From: Fibrobacter sp.
GTDB lineage: Bacteria; Fibrobacterota; Fibrobacteria; Fibrobacterales; Fibrobacteraceae
Direction: 5' to 3'
Assembly: GCA_012515825.1 (NCBI GenBank)
Contig: JAAYXQ010000147.1
Span: 1 to 10,983, forward strand
Length of the DNA stretch: 10,983 bases
Shown here: positions 1 through 5,659 of the stretch, piece by piece
How the letters are laid out: each line of letters begins with the position of its first letter
Position numbering within the stretch: position 1 is the stretch's first letter
The notes under the pieces: model-generated
The model's input: only the letters and a program-made list of their open reading frames with translations
Told to the model about the DNA's origin: nothing
The model's database searches: none
Made by a program: the position numbers and the translations under genes

Positions 1-69
1 CGATGCCGCGAAGAATAGACATAGGACGCTTCCGATTTTTATTATCTGCTCCATTTTTTTCATAAACAT
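1..69 (-). CDS. N-terminus of an exported protein, cut by window edge
   Basis: Reading the minus strand from 69 gives 23 codons with no stop up to the window edge. The peptide begins MFMKKMEQ and continues with a hydrophobic stretch ending LCLFFAAS. This is the basic-then-hydrophobic layout of a Sec signal peptide, so the product is probably exported. Three in-frame ATGs lie at 69, 63 and 54. I chose 69 because a G-rich ribosome-binding-like stretch (GGGGGA, 82-77) sits 7 nt upstream of it, while the later ATGs are too far away. The mature protein lies outside the window, so its function cannot be told. Confidence 0.6.
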   Translation of the reverse strand, partial: MFMKKMEQIIKIGSVLCLFFAAS

Positions 70-101
70 AAGATAATCCCCCAAGAAAAAAACACACACA
101 A

Positions 102-118
102 TATTCTAACCTAGAATA
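102..118. repeat. Inverted repeat TATTCTA-ACC-TAGAATA
   Basis: The two 7-base arms are perfectly complementary and separated by 3 bases. The repeat lies about 33 bp upstream of the start of the minus-strand signal-peptide gene, where a promoter or operator would be expected. As RNA, a 3-nt loop is possible but the stem would be weak. A DNA-binding site is the likelier reading, but chance cannot be excluded in AT-rich DNA. Confidence 0.35.
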
Positions 119-188
119 ACAACAACGGAATAAATAGAAAAAAACATATTAAGTTCAAAGAAATTACTAGTCATAGGGCGTTTTATTG

Positions 189-208
189 ATGTAAAATAAT
201 TTTTACAT
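189..208. repeat. Palindrome ATGTAAAA-TAAT-TTTTACAT
   Basis: Perfect 8-base arms surround a 4-base centre. A second, weaker repeat built on the same half-site (ATGTA at 215-219, TACAT at 226-230) follows at once, so four copies of ATGTA or its complement begin at 189, 204, 215 and 226. The layout suggests an operator array in the intergenic region upstream of the minus-strand exported-protein gene. The regulator is unknown. Confidence 0.4.
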
Positions 209-450
209 GATTAAATGTAGATAAATACATTAAAAAATACAACTAATGATTGCTTTTTTTGAAAAAAATCCAAAAAAAGATGATGGTTGTTGCTCCTTTT
301 TGCATAGTTCTAAAAAAAAAAGTGCAAATGATTGAGCATGATAGACTTACATTCTTATTATGGTATTGTGTTTTTTTTACTACAAACGGTTCTATTTTTA
401 TATCCTCATTTTTTTTTACAAATAAAAAATGAAAAAAAGAATTATATTGC

Positions 451-456
451 TATATT
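451..456 (+). promoter_or_regulatory. Possible -10 element of the SRP RNA promoter
   Basis: TATATT lies 7 bases before the first paired base of the SRP RNA (464), a suitable distance for a -10 box of a transcript starting at about 463-464. I see no convincing -35 at the right spacing; the DNA there is A-rich. Confidence 0.35.
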
Positions 457-463
457 CTTTTTT

Positions 464-558
464 CCTAGACCCTGCGCAATGACTATTTGCGGGCAACTCG
501 CCAGGGCGAAAGCAGCAACGGACTTGTGAATTTTTATGTGCTGCAGGTAGTCTAGGAC
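464..558 (+). ncRNA. ffs: Small bacterial signal recognition particle RNA (4.5S-type)
   Basis: This is the RNA of the signal recognition particle, which binds Ffh and targets nascent membrane and exported proteins to FtsY and the Sec translocon. The conserved Ffh-binding tip is visible: CGCCAGG (499-505), a GAAA tetraloop (508-511) closed by GC/GC pairs, then AGCAACGG (514-521). The CAGG/AGCA symmetric loop is characteristic of domain IV. The ends pair as expected for a single long hairpin: CCTAGAC (464-470) with GTCTAGG (550-556), and CCTGC (471-475) with GCAGG (543-547), with two bulged bases between. At about 95 nt it fits the short Alu-less bacterial form. The apical helix appears to have only two base pairs under the tetraloop, shorter than the usual three or so. 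The exact 5' and 3' ends are inferred from pairing. Confidence 0.9.
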
Positions 559-565
559 TTTTTTT
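539..565 (+). terminator. T-tract terminator at the end of the SRP RNA
   Basis: The closing helix of the SRP RNA (3' arm to 556) is followed two bases later by seven T residues (559-565). The RNA's own terminal stem therefore doubles as the terminator hairpin, a common arrangement for ffs genes. Confidence 0.65.
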
Positions 566-626
566 ACATTCCTCACCCCTTTTTTTCTACTTAGGCGTAT
601 TTAACGTCTTTTTTTATGCTGTTTTT

Positions 627-1241
627 ATGATTTTATGGACTATTAGACACACAAAGCCTCTTAATATTAATCAAGTTTGTTATGGTAGAACTGATTTCGA
701 TGTATCTCCCTCTTTTGAAACTGAATACCCCCCTGCATTAGAAGCACTAAAAACAGCAAAAATCAATCGACTTTTCTCAAGCCCCCTTCTAAGGTGCAAG
801 CGACTTGCAGAAAAAGTCAGCGAACATTTAAGTATCCCTTTTGAAATTAATGAAGATATTATCGAACTCTTTTTTGGCCACTGGGAAAATGTACGGCTCG
901 TAGATGTTCCAAGCCATGAAATGGACTCATGGAAAGCAGATCTAAGAGGTTATCGTTTCCCAGGGAATGGCGAATCATTTCGAGATGTAGATATACGTGT
1001 TTCAAAAGCCATCGAAAGTTCTATGGATATGGGAGAAATTGCCTGGGTGACTCACGCTGGTGTCATTGCTTCTTTACAACATACCTTTTGTGGTGTTCCA
1101 GAAAATGACTTCATAGAAGGGAAATTCGGGTATTCTATGGTAACTCGTTTTGAATTTGAAGCAGACAAGAATGGCCGTATTCAAGGACGTTTTGATACCA
1201 TTCATCAAGGATTACCTCAACCCCCTTTAGGCGTTGATTAA
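627..1241 (+). CDS. Histidine phosphatase, CobC (alpha-ribazole phosphatase)-like
   Basis: A 204-residue member of the histidine phosphatase (phosphoglycerate mutase-like) superfamily. It keeps the catalytic set: R7-H8 in the N-terminal IRHT motif (phospho-accepting His8), R56 in FSSPLLRC, E80 in ELFFGHWE and H143 in VTHAGV. An RHT rather than RHG triad followed by a CYGRTD segment (18-23) is typical of the CobC branch, which removes the 5'-phosphate of alpha-ribazole phosphate in cobalamin nucleotide-loop assembly. No other cobalamin gene is in view, so the substrate is uncertain and a broader sugar-phosphate or nucleotide phosphatase role is possible. The start has no visible Shine-Dalgarno; the leader (566-626) is pyrimidine-rich. 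The gene follows the ffs terminator by 61 bases, so it presumably has its own promoter. It ends 13 bp from the convergent gene at 1255. Confidence 0.8.
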   Translation: MILWTIRHTKPLNINQVCYGRTDFDVSPSFETEYPPALEALKTAKINRLFSSPLLRCKRLAEKVSEHLSIPFEINEDIIELFFGHWENVRLVDVPSHEMDSWKADLRGYRFPGNGESFRDVDIRVSKAIESSMDMGEIAWVTHAGVIASLQHTFCGVPENDFIEGKFGYSMVTRFEFEADKNGRIQGRFDTIHQGLPQPPLGVD

Positions 1242-1254
1242 TTAGAAGGTTCCC

Positions 1255-2226
1255 TTAAAAGTCCAATAAAAAAGCCGCTTGCAAGCCACCCTTAAAATTT
1301 GGTAAAATGGCAAAATGAACGGGGTTATCAAAATCGCTCATCATAGCATCTACAAAAGCATCGCCAATAGAATACAGATAAATTAACGCTGCTCCCCAAA
1401 TATACTGATTTCGATTTTTACGATAATACGTAATTCTCTCTGTCAGGTATTCTATCTCGGTAGAAGACGCTGCTTCAGCAGTTATGATTCTTCGTCTTTC
1501 TAAATAATACTCCACCACTTTTTGACTTGTGTGAATACTCGCGAAAGCTCCTGTTAAACCCATATAAAGCAAACCCGCTTTGCCAAACTCCTCATTATAC
1601 ATTTGACCTAGACCAGGGATCAAAGCAAGTAAGACCGCTTTCTTTGAAGACTTTAATTCCATATTTCGGTGTTGGTTATTCCACCAAATACCAAATCCAT
1701 CCACAAAACCATAGAGGTGTAAGCCTACAAGCCACGCGAACTCTGCTTTACGCAAATCTTCCTCTTCCATTTTTTTATCACTGATTCGCTTGATATTATT
1801 GATAAAGCCTAATCGCTTCAAGTGTAAAGAAGATATCGTATCTATATCAGACGTATTTCGAATTAGATTATTATAAAAAGCAACAGAATCTTGTAACGGA
1901 CGAGCTAGCTTAAATCGTCTATCTTGCTGAAAAGATTTATTAATAAACACTTCATAGACTAAGGCAATTTCAATCCCAACTAAAAAGCCTCCGCGAATAT
2001 AATGCTCCGAATAAATCTGAGCTCCACCAGGTAAAATTCCCGAAAGCAACGTTAAGGGAAGAGAGTTACGCTTAGTAGGAACGTCCCATTCATAAGTTGC
2101 TAAAGTATCTAAAGCCTCTATCCCTGTTTTCCCTCGAACTAGAGGAGAATCATCTGCAAATGCCAGACCGATAAACATCGATAAAGACAAAAAAACAGCA
2201 ACAAGCCATTTAAGAATTAAATCCAT
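1255..2226 (-). CDS. Membrane-associated protein with duplicated DUF5683-like motif
   Basis: A 323-residue protein with an N-terminal signal peptide (hydrophobic 4-23, likely cleavage near FADD). It contains two copies of a Pro-Gly/Gln-x-Tyr element: ILPGGAQIY (64-72), then a hydrophobic segment to about 95, and LIPGLGQMY (202-210), then a hydrophobic segment to about 230. Each copy is followed further on by a Tyr/Asp-rich hydrophobic element, FVDGFG (174-179) and DAFVDAM (289-295). The (L/I)PG-x-GQ-x-Y pattern is what I associate with DUF5683, a family of unknown function common in Bacteroidota-type diderms. The segment between the copies is charged and helical. No Shine-Dalgarno precedes the ATG at 2226. 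It shares a 142-bp divergent upstream region with cinA and points tail to tail at the histidine phosphatase. It is probably an envelope or inner-membrane protein; no function can be given. Confidence 0.7.
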   Translation of the reverse strand: MDLILKWLVAVFLSLSMFIGLAFADDSPLVRGKTGIEALDTLATYEWDVPTKRNSLPLTLLSGILPGGAQIYSEHYIRGGFLVGIEIALVYEVFINKSFQQDRRFKLARPLQDSVAFYNNLIRNTSDIDTISSLHLKRLGFINNIKRISDKKMEEEDLRKAEFAWLVGLHLYGFVDGFGIWWNNQHRNMELKSSKKAVLLALIPGLGQMYNEEFGKAGLLYMGLTGAFASIHTSQKVVEYYLERRRIITAEAASSTEIEYLTERITYYRKNRNQYIWGAALIYLYSIGDAFVDAMMSDFDNPVHFAILPNFKGGLQAAFLLDF

Positions 2227-2315
2227 TGGAAGATAAAGATAAAAAATAAAGTCCGTTTAATCATGCTTACCTATCTTTTACAAGCCCTTTCTCTCGAAAA
2301 TGGCGTTTTTCTTCG

Positions 2316-2345
2316 TTTTGACAAAAACTGTCAAAAATCTATTCT
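2316..2345 (+). promoter_or_regulatory. Probable cinA promoter overlapped by a palindrome
   Basis: TTGACA (2318-2323) matches the sigma-70 -35 consensus exactly, and TATTCT (2340-2345) serves as -10 with 16 bp between, 24 bases before the cinA start codon. The -35 is one arm of a perfect inverted repeat: TTTTGACA (2316-2323), 5-base spacer, TGTCAAAA (2329-2336). A protein bound there would cover the -35 and the spacer, so repression is the natural reading. The regulator is unknown. A smaller repeat, TTCTA-GTTT-TAGAA (2342-2355), follows over the -10 and the leader. Confidence 0.6.
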
Positions 2346-2368
2346 AGTTTTAGAAATAAGGAAATACA

Positions 2369-3634
2369 ATGTCAACACCAGAAGTCGCACTCATCTCTAT
2401 CGGTACAGAACTCACCCAAGGGTTCACCTTAAATACAAACGCTCACTGGCTATCCAATGAATGCCGTCAATTAGGTTTTAAGATCGCTTATCACCTAGCT
2501 CTACCAGATGATGCCTCTTATTGGAATAAGACATTTAAAATGTTAAAAGAAGCAAACGTTTCCATAGTCATTATTACTGGCGGACTTGGCCCCACTGCAG
2601 ACGATAAAACACGAGAATTGATCGCTGAAACATTTGGAAAACCGCTAGTTTATAACGTTAATTGTGAAGAAAAAATTAAAGCTTGGTTTCAAAAAAGGAA
2701 CTTAACCTATATAGAAACGAATCATATTCAAGCTTGTTTCCCAGAAGGATCGATCATTTTAGAAAATCCAGTCGGAAGTGCTCCAGGTTTTCAAATAGAC
2801 GAAGGAGACCTGCATTTATTCTGTTTACCAGGAGTCCCATCTGAAATGAAAAAAATGTTTCAAGTTCATTTAGTCCCTTGGCTCCAATCTATAAGTACCA
2901 CAACTTGGTATCATCAAGATTTACGCTTATTTGGGCTTTCTGAATCGGCTTTGGAAGCACTACTTAGGACATTTGAATTTGAAAATGGCGTTTATTGGAG
3001 TAGCCTTCCTATGATAGACTGCTTACTATTTCGCCTTTACACATCTAAATCAAAAGAAGCTCTTACCAAAGCAAGAGACCAATTTGTGAATTCTCTCGGA
3101 GACAAAGCAGACCAAATTCTTATTTCTGATAATGGAGAAAATTTAATTCAAGTCATTATGACTCTTTTAAAAGAGAAAAATCAATTTCTTGGAGTTGCAG
3201 AATCCTGTACTGGTGGCTTACTTGCCTCTGAAATAGTGAAAGAATCTGGATCTTCTCTTGTTTTTAAGGGAGGAGTGGTCGCTTATCAAAATGAAATAAA
3301 AACAAAAATACTTCATGTCCCAGAAGAAATCCTTAAAACAGAAGGCGCCGTCAGTGAAGCCACTGTTTTATCTATGGCAGAGCACACTCTTAACGTCTTA
3401 AATTGTGACTGGGGAATCGCCACTTCTGGAATTGCAGGGCCAACTGGAGGCACAAAAGAGAAACCTGTAGGCTTAGTTTGGATGGCCATTGCCTCAAAAC
3501 AACAAAAAATTGCTTTTTCTGAAATTTTTTTAGGAAACCGCGGAGAAATCCAAATGAAAAGCGTTTATAAAGTATTGAATCGTTTACGACTTTCAATACT
3601 TGAACAAAAAAACACTTGCTCGAAAGTGCAGTAA
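2369..3634 (+). CDS. cinA: CinA family protein (NMN deamidase / ADP-ribose pyrophosphatase type)
   Basis: A 421-residue, two-domain CinA, close to the family's usual length. The N-terminal MoaB/MogA-like domain has GTELTQG (12-18), NTNAHWL (22-28), TGGLGPTADD (70-79), GSAPGF (136-141) and LPGVPSEM (153-160). The C-terminal CinA/PncC domain has AESCTGG (277-283), KGGVVAY (300-306), GAVSE (326-330), SGIAGPTGG (353-361) and PVG (366-368). The C-terminal domain in this family deamidates nicotinamide mononucleotide for pyridine-nucleotide salvage; the N-terminal domain has been linked to ADP-ribose hydrolysis. A good ribosome binding site (AAGGAA, 2358-2363) lies 5 bases before the ATG, which fixes the start. 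recA follows 58 bp downstream on the same strand, a pairing well known in Firmicutes and other groups. Read-through into recA is likely, in addition to recA's own promoter. Confidence 0.93.
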   Translation: MSTPEVALISIGTELTQGFTLNTNAHWLSNECRQLGFKIAYHLALPDDASYWNKTFKMLKEANVSIVIITGGLGPTADDKTRELIAETFGKPLVYNVNCEEKIKAWFQKRNLTYIETNHIQACFPEGSIILENPVGSAPGFQIDEGDLHLFCLPGVPSEMKKMFQVHLVPWLQSISTTTWYHQDLRLFGLSESALEALLRTFEFENGVYWSSLPMIDCLLFRLYTSKSKEALTKARDQFVNSLGDKADQILISDNGENLIQVIMTLLKEKNQFLGVAESCTGGLLASEIVKESGSSLVFKGGVVAYQNEIKTKILHVPEEILKTEGAVSEATVLSMAEHTLNVLNCDWGIATSGIAGPTGGTKEKPVGLVWMAIASKQQKIAFSEIFLGNRGEIQMKSVYKVLNRLRLSILEQKNTCSKVQ

Positions 3635-3644
3635 TTATTATATT
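3616..3644 (+). promoter_or_regulatory. recA promoter with LexA-like (SOS) box
   Basis: TGCTCGAAAGTGCA at 3617-3630 fits the pattern TGC-N-C-N4-GTGCA, which I recall as the experimentally defined LexA site of Fibrobacter succinogenes. It overlaps a weak -35 (TTGCTC, 3616-3621) placed exactly 17 bp before a good -10 (TATATT, 3639-3644), about 50 bp upstream of the recA start. The box lies across the last codons of cinA. LexA binding here would block recA transcription until DNA damage. The match is seen in the sequence; the role is inferred. Confidence 0.65.
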
Positions 3645-3692
3645 AATAAACAATCGCTCCTAATCAGAGCAAAAGAACAATCGGAGAAAAAT

Positions 3693-4784
3693 ATGGCAAA
3701 GAAAACAGCAGCTGAAGCAACCTCACCTAAGAACGAAAGGGCAAAAGCCGTAGAGGCTGCAATTGCACAAATTGAAAAAAATTACGGAAAAGGCTCTATT
3801 ATGACTTTAGGAAGTCAGCCTATTCAAGATATTCCCGTAATTCCAAGCGGCTGCATTCAGTTAGATATGGCTCTAGGTGTAGGGGGTTTTCCAAGAGGTC
3901 GTATTATTGAAATCTACGGGCCTGAATCTTCTGGAAAAACAACACTCACTCTTCATGCTATTGCTGAAGCTCAAAAACTTGGAGGCGTCGCTGCTTTTAT
4001 TGATGCAGAACATGCTTTTGATGCCACTTACGCTCGTAAATTAGGCGTCAAAATCGAGGAGCTTCTCGTTTCTCAACCAGATACAGGAGAACAAGCTTTA
4101 GATATAGCAGAAACTCTGGTTCGTTCAGGAGCAGTTGATATTATTGTTGTAGACTCCGTCGCAGCTCTTGTACCTCAAGCAGAAATCAATGGTGAAATGG
4201 GCGATAGCCACATGGGCTTACAAGCAAGGCTTATGTCTCAAGCACTCAGAAAGCTCACGGGGATCTTATCTAAATCTAACACTTGTCTACTCTTCATTAA
4301 TCAGCTTAGAATGAAAATCGGTGTTATGTTTGGTAACCCAGAAACAACTACTGGTGGTAATGCTCTTAAATTCTATGCGACTCAACGCATTGATATTCGC
4401 CGTATCGCAGCAATTAAAAATGGCGAAGACGTCATTGGAAATAGAACCAGAATTAAAGTGGTAAAAAACAAAGTAGCCGCTCCATTCTTACAATGTGAAT
4501 TTGATATTCTATATGGCCAAGGTATTTCAAGAGAAGCATCTATACTTGATCTTGCGGTTGAACTTGAACTGATAGAAAAAAGTGGCTCTTGGTTCTCTTA
4601 CAACAGTGAACGCATCGGCCAAGGTAGAGAAAATGCTCGATTATTCCTAAAGAACAATCCTGATATTACGGCAAAATTAGAAATCCAAATTCGCGAAAAT
4701 ATGAAGGATGTTCAATTATTTAGTCTTGGAGCAGATGACGCTCTTTCTGTTGAATCCGAAAACTCTTCAAGTACAGAAGAATAA
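3693..4784 (+). CDS. recA: Recombinase A
   Basis: A 363-residue RecA, the ATP-dependent DNA strand-exchange protein that also triggers LexA self-cleavage. Visible features: Walker A GPESSGKT (76-83), catalytic Glu106 in DAEHAFD (104-110), Walker B IIVVDSVAAL (150-159), the MGLQARLMSQALRKL segment (174-188), the sensor Gln204 in FINQLR, and the L2/DNA-binding region GNPETTTGGNALKFY (214-228). The C-terminus ends in an acidic Ser/Glu tail (residues 348-363), as is usual. An open frame extends back to 3600, but the ATG at 3693 begins the typical MAKK leader and has GGAG (3683-3686) 6 bases upstream, so the short form is chosen. DAEHAFDATYARKLGV differs slightly from the more common DAEHALDPxYA. 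A weak hairpin just after the stop (arms 4800-4807 and 4820-4826) lacks a T-tract, so termination is unclear. Confidence 0.97.
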   Translation: MAKKTAAEATSPKNERAKAVEAAIAQIEKNYGKGSIMTLGSQPIQDIPVIPSGCIQLDMALGVGGFPRGRIIEIYGPESSGKTTLTLHAIAEAQKLGGVAAFIDAEHAFDATYARKLGVKIEELLVSQPDTGEQALDIAETLVRSGAVDIIVVDSVAALVPQAEINGEMGDSHMGLQARLMSQALRKLTGILSKSNTCLLFINQLRMKIGVMFGNPETTTGGNALKFYATQRIDIRRIAAIKNGEDVIGNRTRIKVVKNKVAAPFLQCEFDILYGQGISREASILDLAVELELIEKSGSWFSYNSERIGQGRENARLFLKNNPDITAKLEIQIRENMKDVQLFSLGADDALSVESENSSSTEE

Positions 4785-4903
4785 AACGGGATATCTCAAA
4801 AGTTTGGTTTAGCCATGTACCAACTTCCATGAGTGATTCCTATAAGCCATAGTTACTATTTTTATTATTATTAAGACGAAGTCTATTATATAAATTGGTA
4901 ACT

Positions 4904-5659
4904 ATGCGCTTTTTTTCTTTATTCTTGCTTTTTGTTTTTATGGGACAAATCTTTGCTCAAGATATTTGTTATCAATCACTAGTAGAAAAATCTTTTCTAA
5001 TTAATTTCGAGGGACGTTTTATTAATAGTGAAAAAAGCCGATCCCATATAGATGTTTCTTGGAGACATCACGAACAAGCCCCAGACTCCTTTTATGTTTA
5101 TCTTTCTGGTAAAAGATCATTTCTATTTATTTCTACTAATGACTACCGAGTCCTATGGATTCAACCAGAAAACGTAAAGCGCCAAATGGCTACTCATCAT
5201 CTAAAAGAAAAAATAGGGAACACTCCTATTCATTGGGATGATTTAGATCTACTAGCGAATGGTTCTTTCTTTTGTCAAGACTCAAGTGCCAAGGCTAATT
5301 TTATTTTTGCAACGGCCTACTCTCAGACGTGGTATTCTTTAGTTCTCAATAGCGAAACGTCACCAACAAAGATCAGAATGCGTGGAAACAGAGGCTTATC
5401 TCGAGACGTTACCATTCATTCTTGGAAAAACTTTAATGATGCCTTATTGCCAGCAATCTTAGATATTAATAGTCCTGAAAGTACAGGCTCTTTATGGATT
5501 CGTTCTGCATATCCAATTGAATCCAAGATACCGATGGATCCCTTACTAAAAAATGTTCAATCTAAAAACGGAAGAATAAATTCTCTTTTACTTCCTAGAA
5601 CGGAAAGGAAAAGAAAAATGCCCTTGATATTGCAAATGGATAAGGAACTGCTGCAATAA
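4904..5659 (+). CDS. Exported protein, possibly LolA/LolB-fold-like
   Basis: A 251-residue protein starting with a clear Sec signal peptide (MRFFSLFLLFVFMGQIFA, residues 1-18). A TTG lies in frame at 4895, but ATG 4904 places the signal peptide correctly. No Shine-Dalgarno is visible. The mature part is rich in beta-prone segments: FEGRF (35-39), YVYLSG (64-69), FLFIS (73-77), then GNTPIHWDDLDLLANGSF (105-122). That order (GR-F strand, a strand-rich body, then a G-x-P-x-x-W-x-D-L-x-x-L-x-x-G turn) is reminiscent of LolB or DUF4292-type lipoprotein-binding folds, but I make this call from shape only. Two cysteines (C22, C124) might form a disulfide. It lacks a lipobox. The tail is basic (RTERKRK, about 235-241). 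Its last 72 bases overlap the 3' end of the convergent gene. Confidence 0.65.
   Translation: MRFFSLFLLFVFMGQIFAQDICYQSLVEKSFLINFEGRFINSEKSRSHIDVSWRHHEQAPDSFYVYLSGKRSFLFISTNDYRVLWIQPENVKRQMATHHLKEKIGNTPIHWDDLDLLANGSFFCQDSSAKANFIFATAYSQTWYSLVLNSETSPTKIRMRGNRGLSRDVTIHSWKNFNDALLPAILDINSPESTGSLWIRSAYPIESKIPMDPLLKNVQSKNGRINSLLLPRTERKRKMPLILQMDKELLQ

Larger units (their letters stand above)
70..463. other. AT-rich intergenic region, no gene seen
   Basis: This 394-base stretch lies between the divergent signal-peptide gene (minus) and the SRP RNA (plus). Short open frames exist here, but they are runs of Lys, Phe and Ile codons made by A and T tracts. They have no ribosome binding site, and one runs into the SRP RNA. 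What it does hold is a perfect 7-bp inverted repeat (102-118), a perfect 8-bp inverted repeat (189-208) and a second imperfect one (212-233). It also has many A and T tracts of 7-10 bases, two of them 10 bp apart (262-268 and 272-278). It is probably the promoter region for both flanking genes. Confidence 0.6.

Noticed and set aside
250..529. Two short plus-strand open frames (250-432 and 332-529)
   Set aside because: They are low-complexity Lys/Phe-rich peptides from A/T tracts with no ribosome binding site, and the second runs into the SRP RNA domain IV.
2263..2460. Plus-strand open frame across the cinA promoter
   Set aside because: It overlaps the cinA start in another frame, has no recognisable domain and covers promoter elements.
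3612..3630. Hairpin at the end of cinA read as a terminator
   Set aside because: The arms (CACTT and AAGTG) are short and no T-tract follows; the sequence is better explained as a LexA-like box and promoter.
3600..3692. Longer recA start adding 31 residues
   Set aside because: The extension overlaps the end of cinA and the LexA-like box, has no RecA similarity, and the ATG at 3693 has a good ribosome binding site and the usual MAKK start.
4785..4903. Intrinsic terminator after recA
   Set aside because: The stem at 4800-4826 has a bulge and no T-tract, and the small AGAC-GAA-GTCT hairpin (4874-4884) is followed by mixed A/T; neither supports a confident terminator call.
5588..5659. Overlap interpreted as a frameshift or pseudogene
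   Set aside because: Both genes are full length with clean signal peptides and open frames; nothing in the sequence points to a broken frame.
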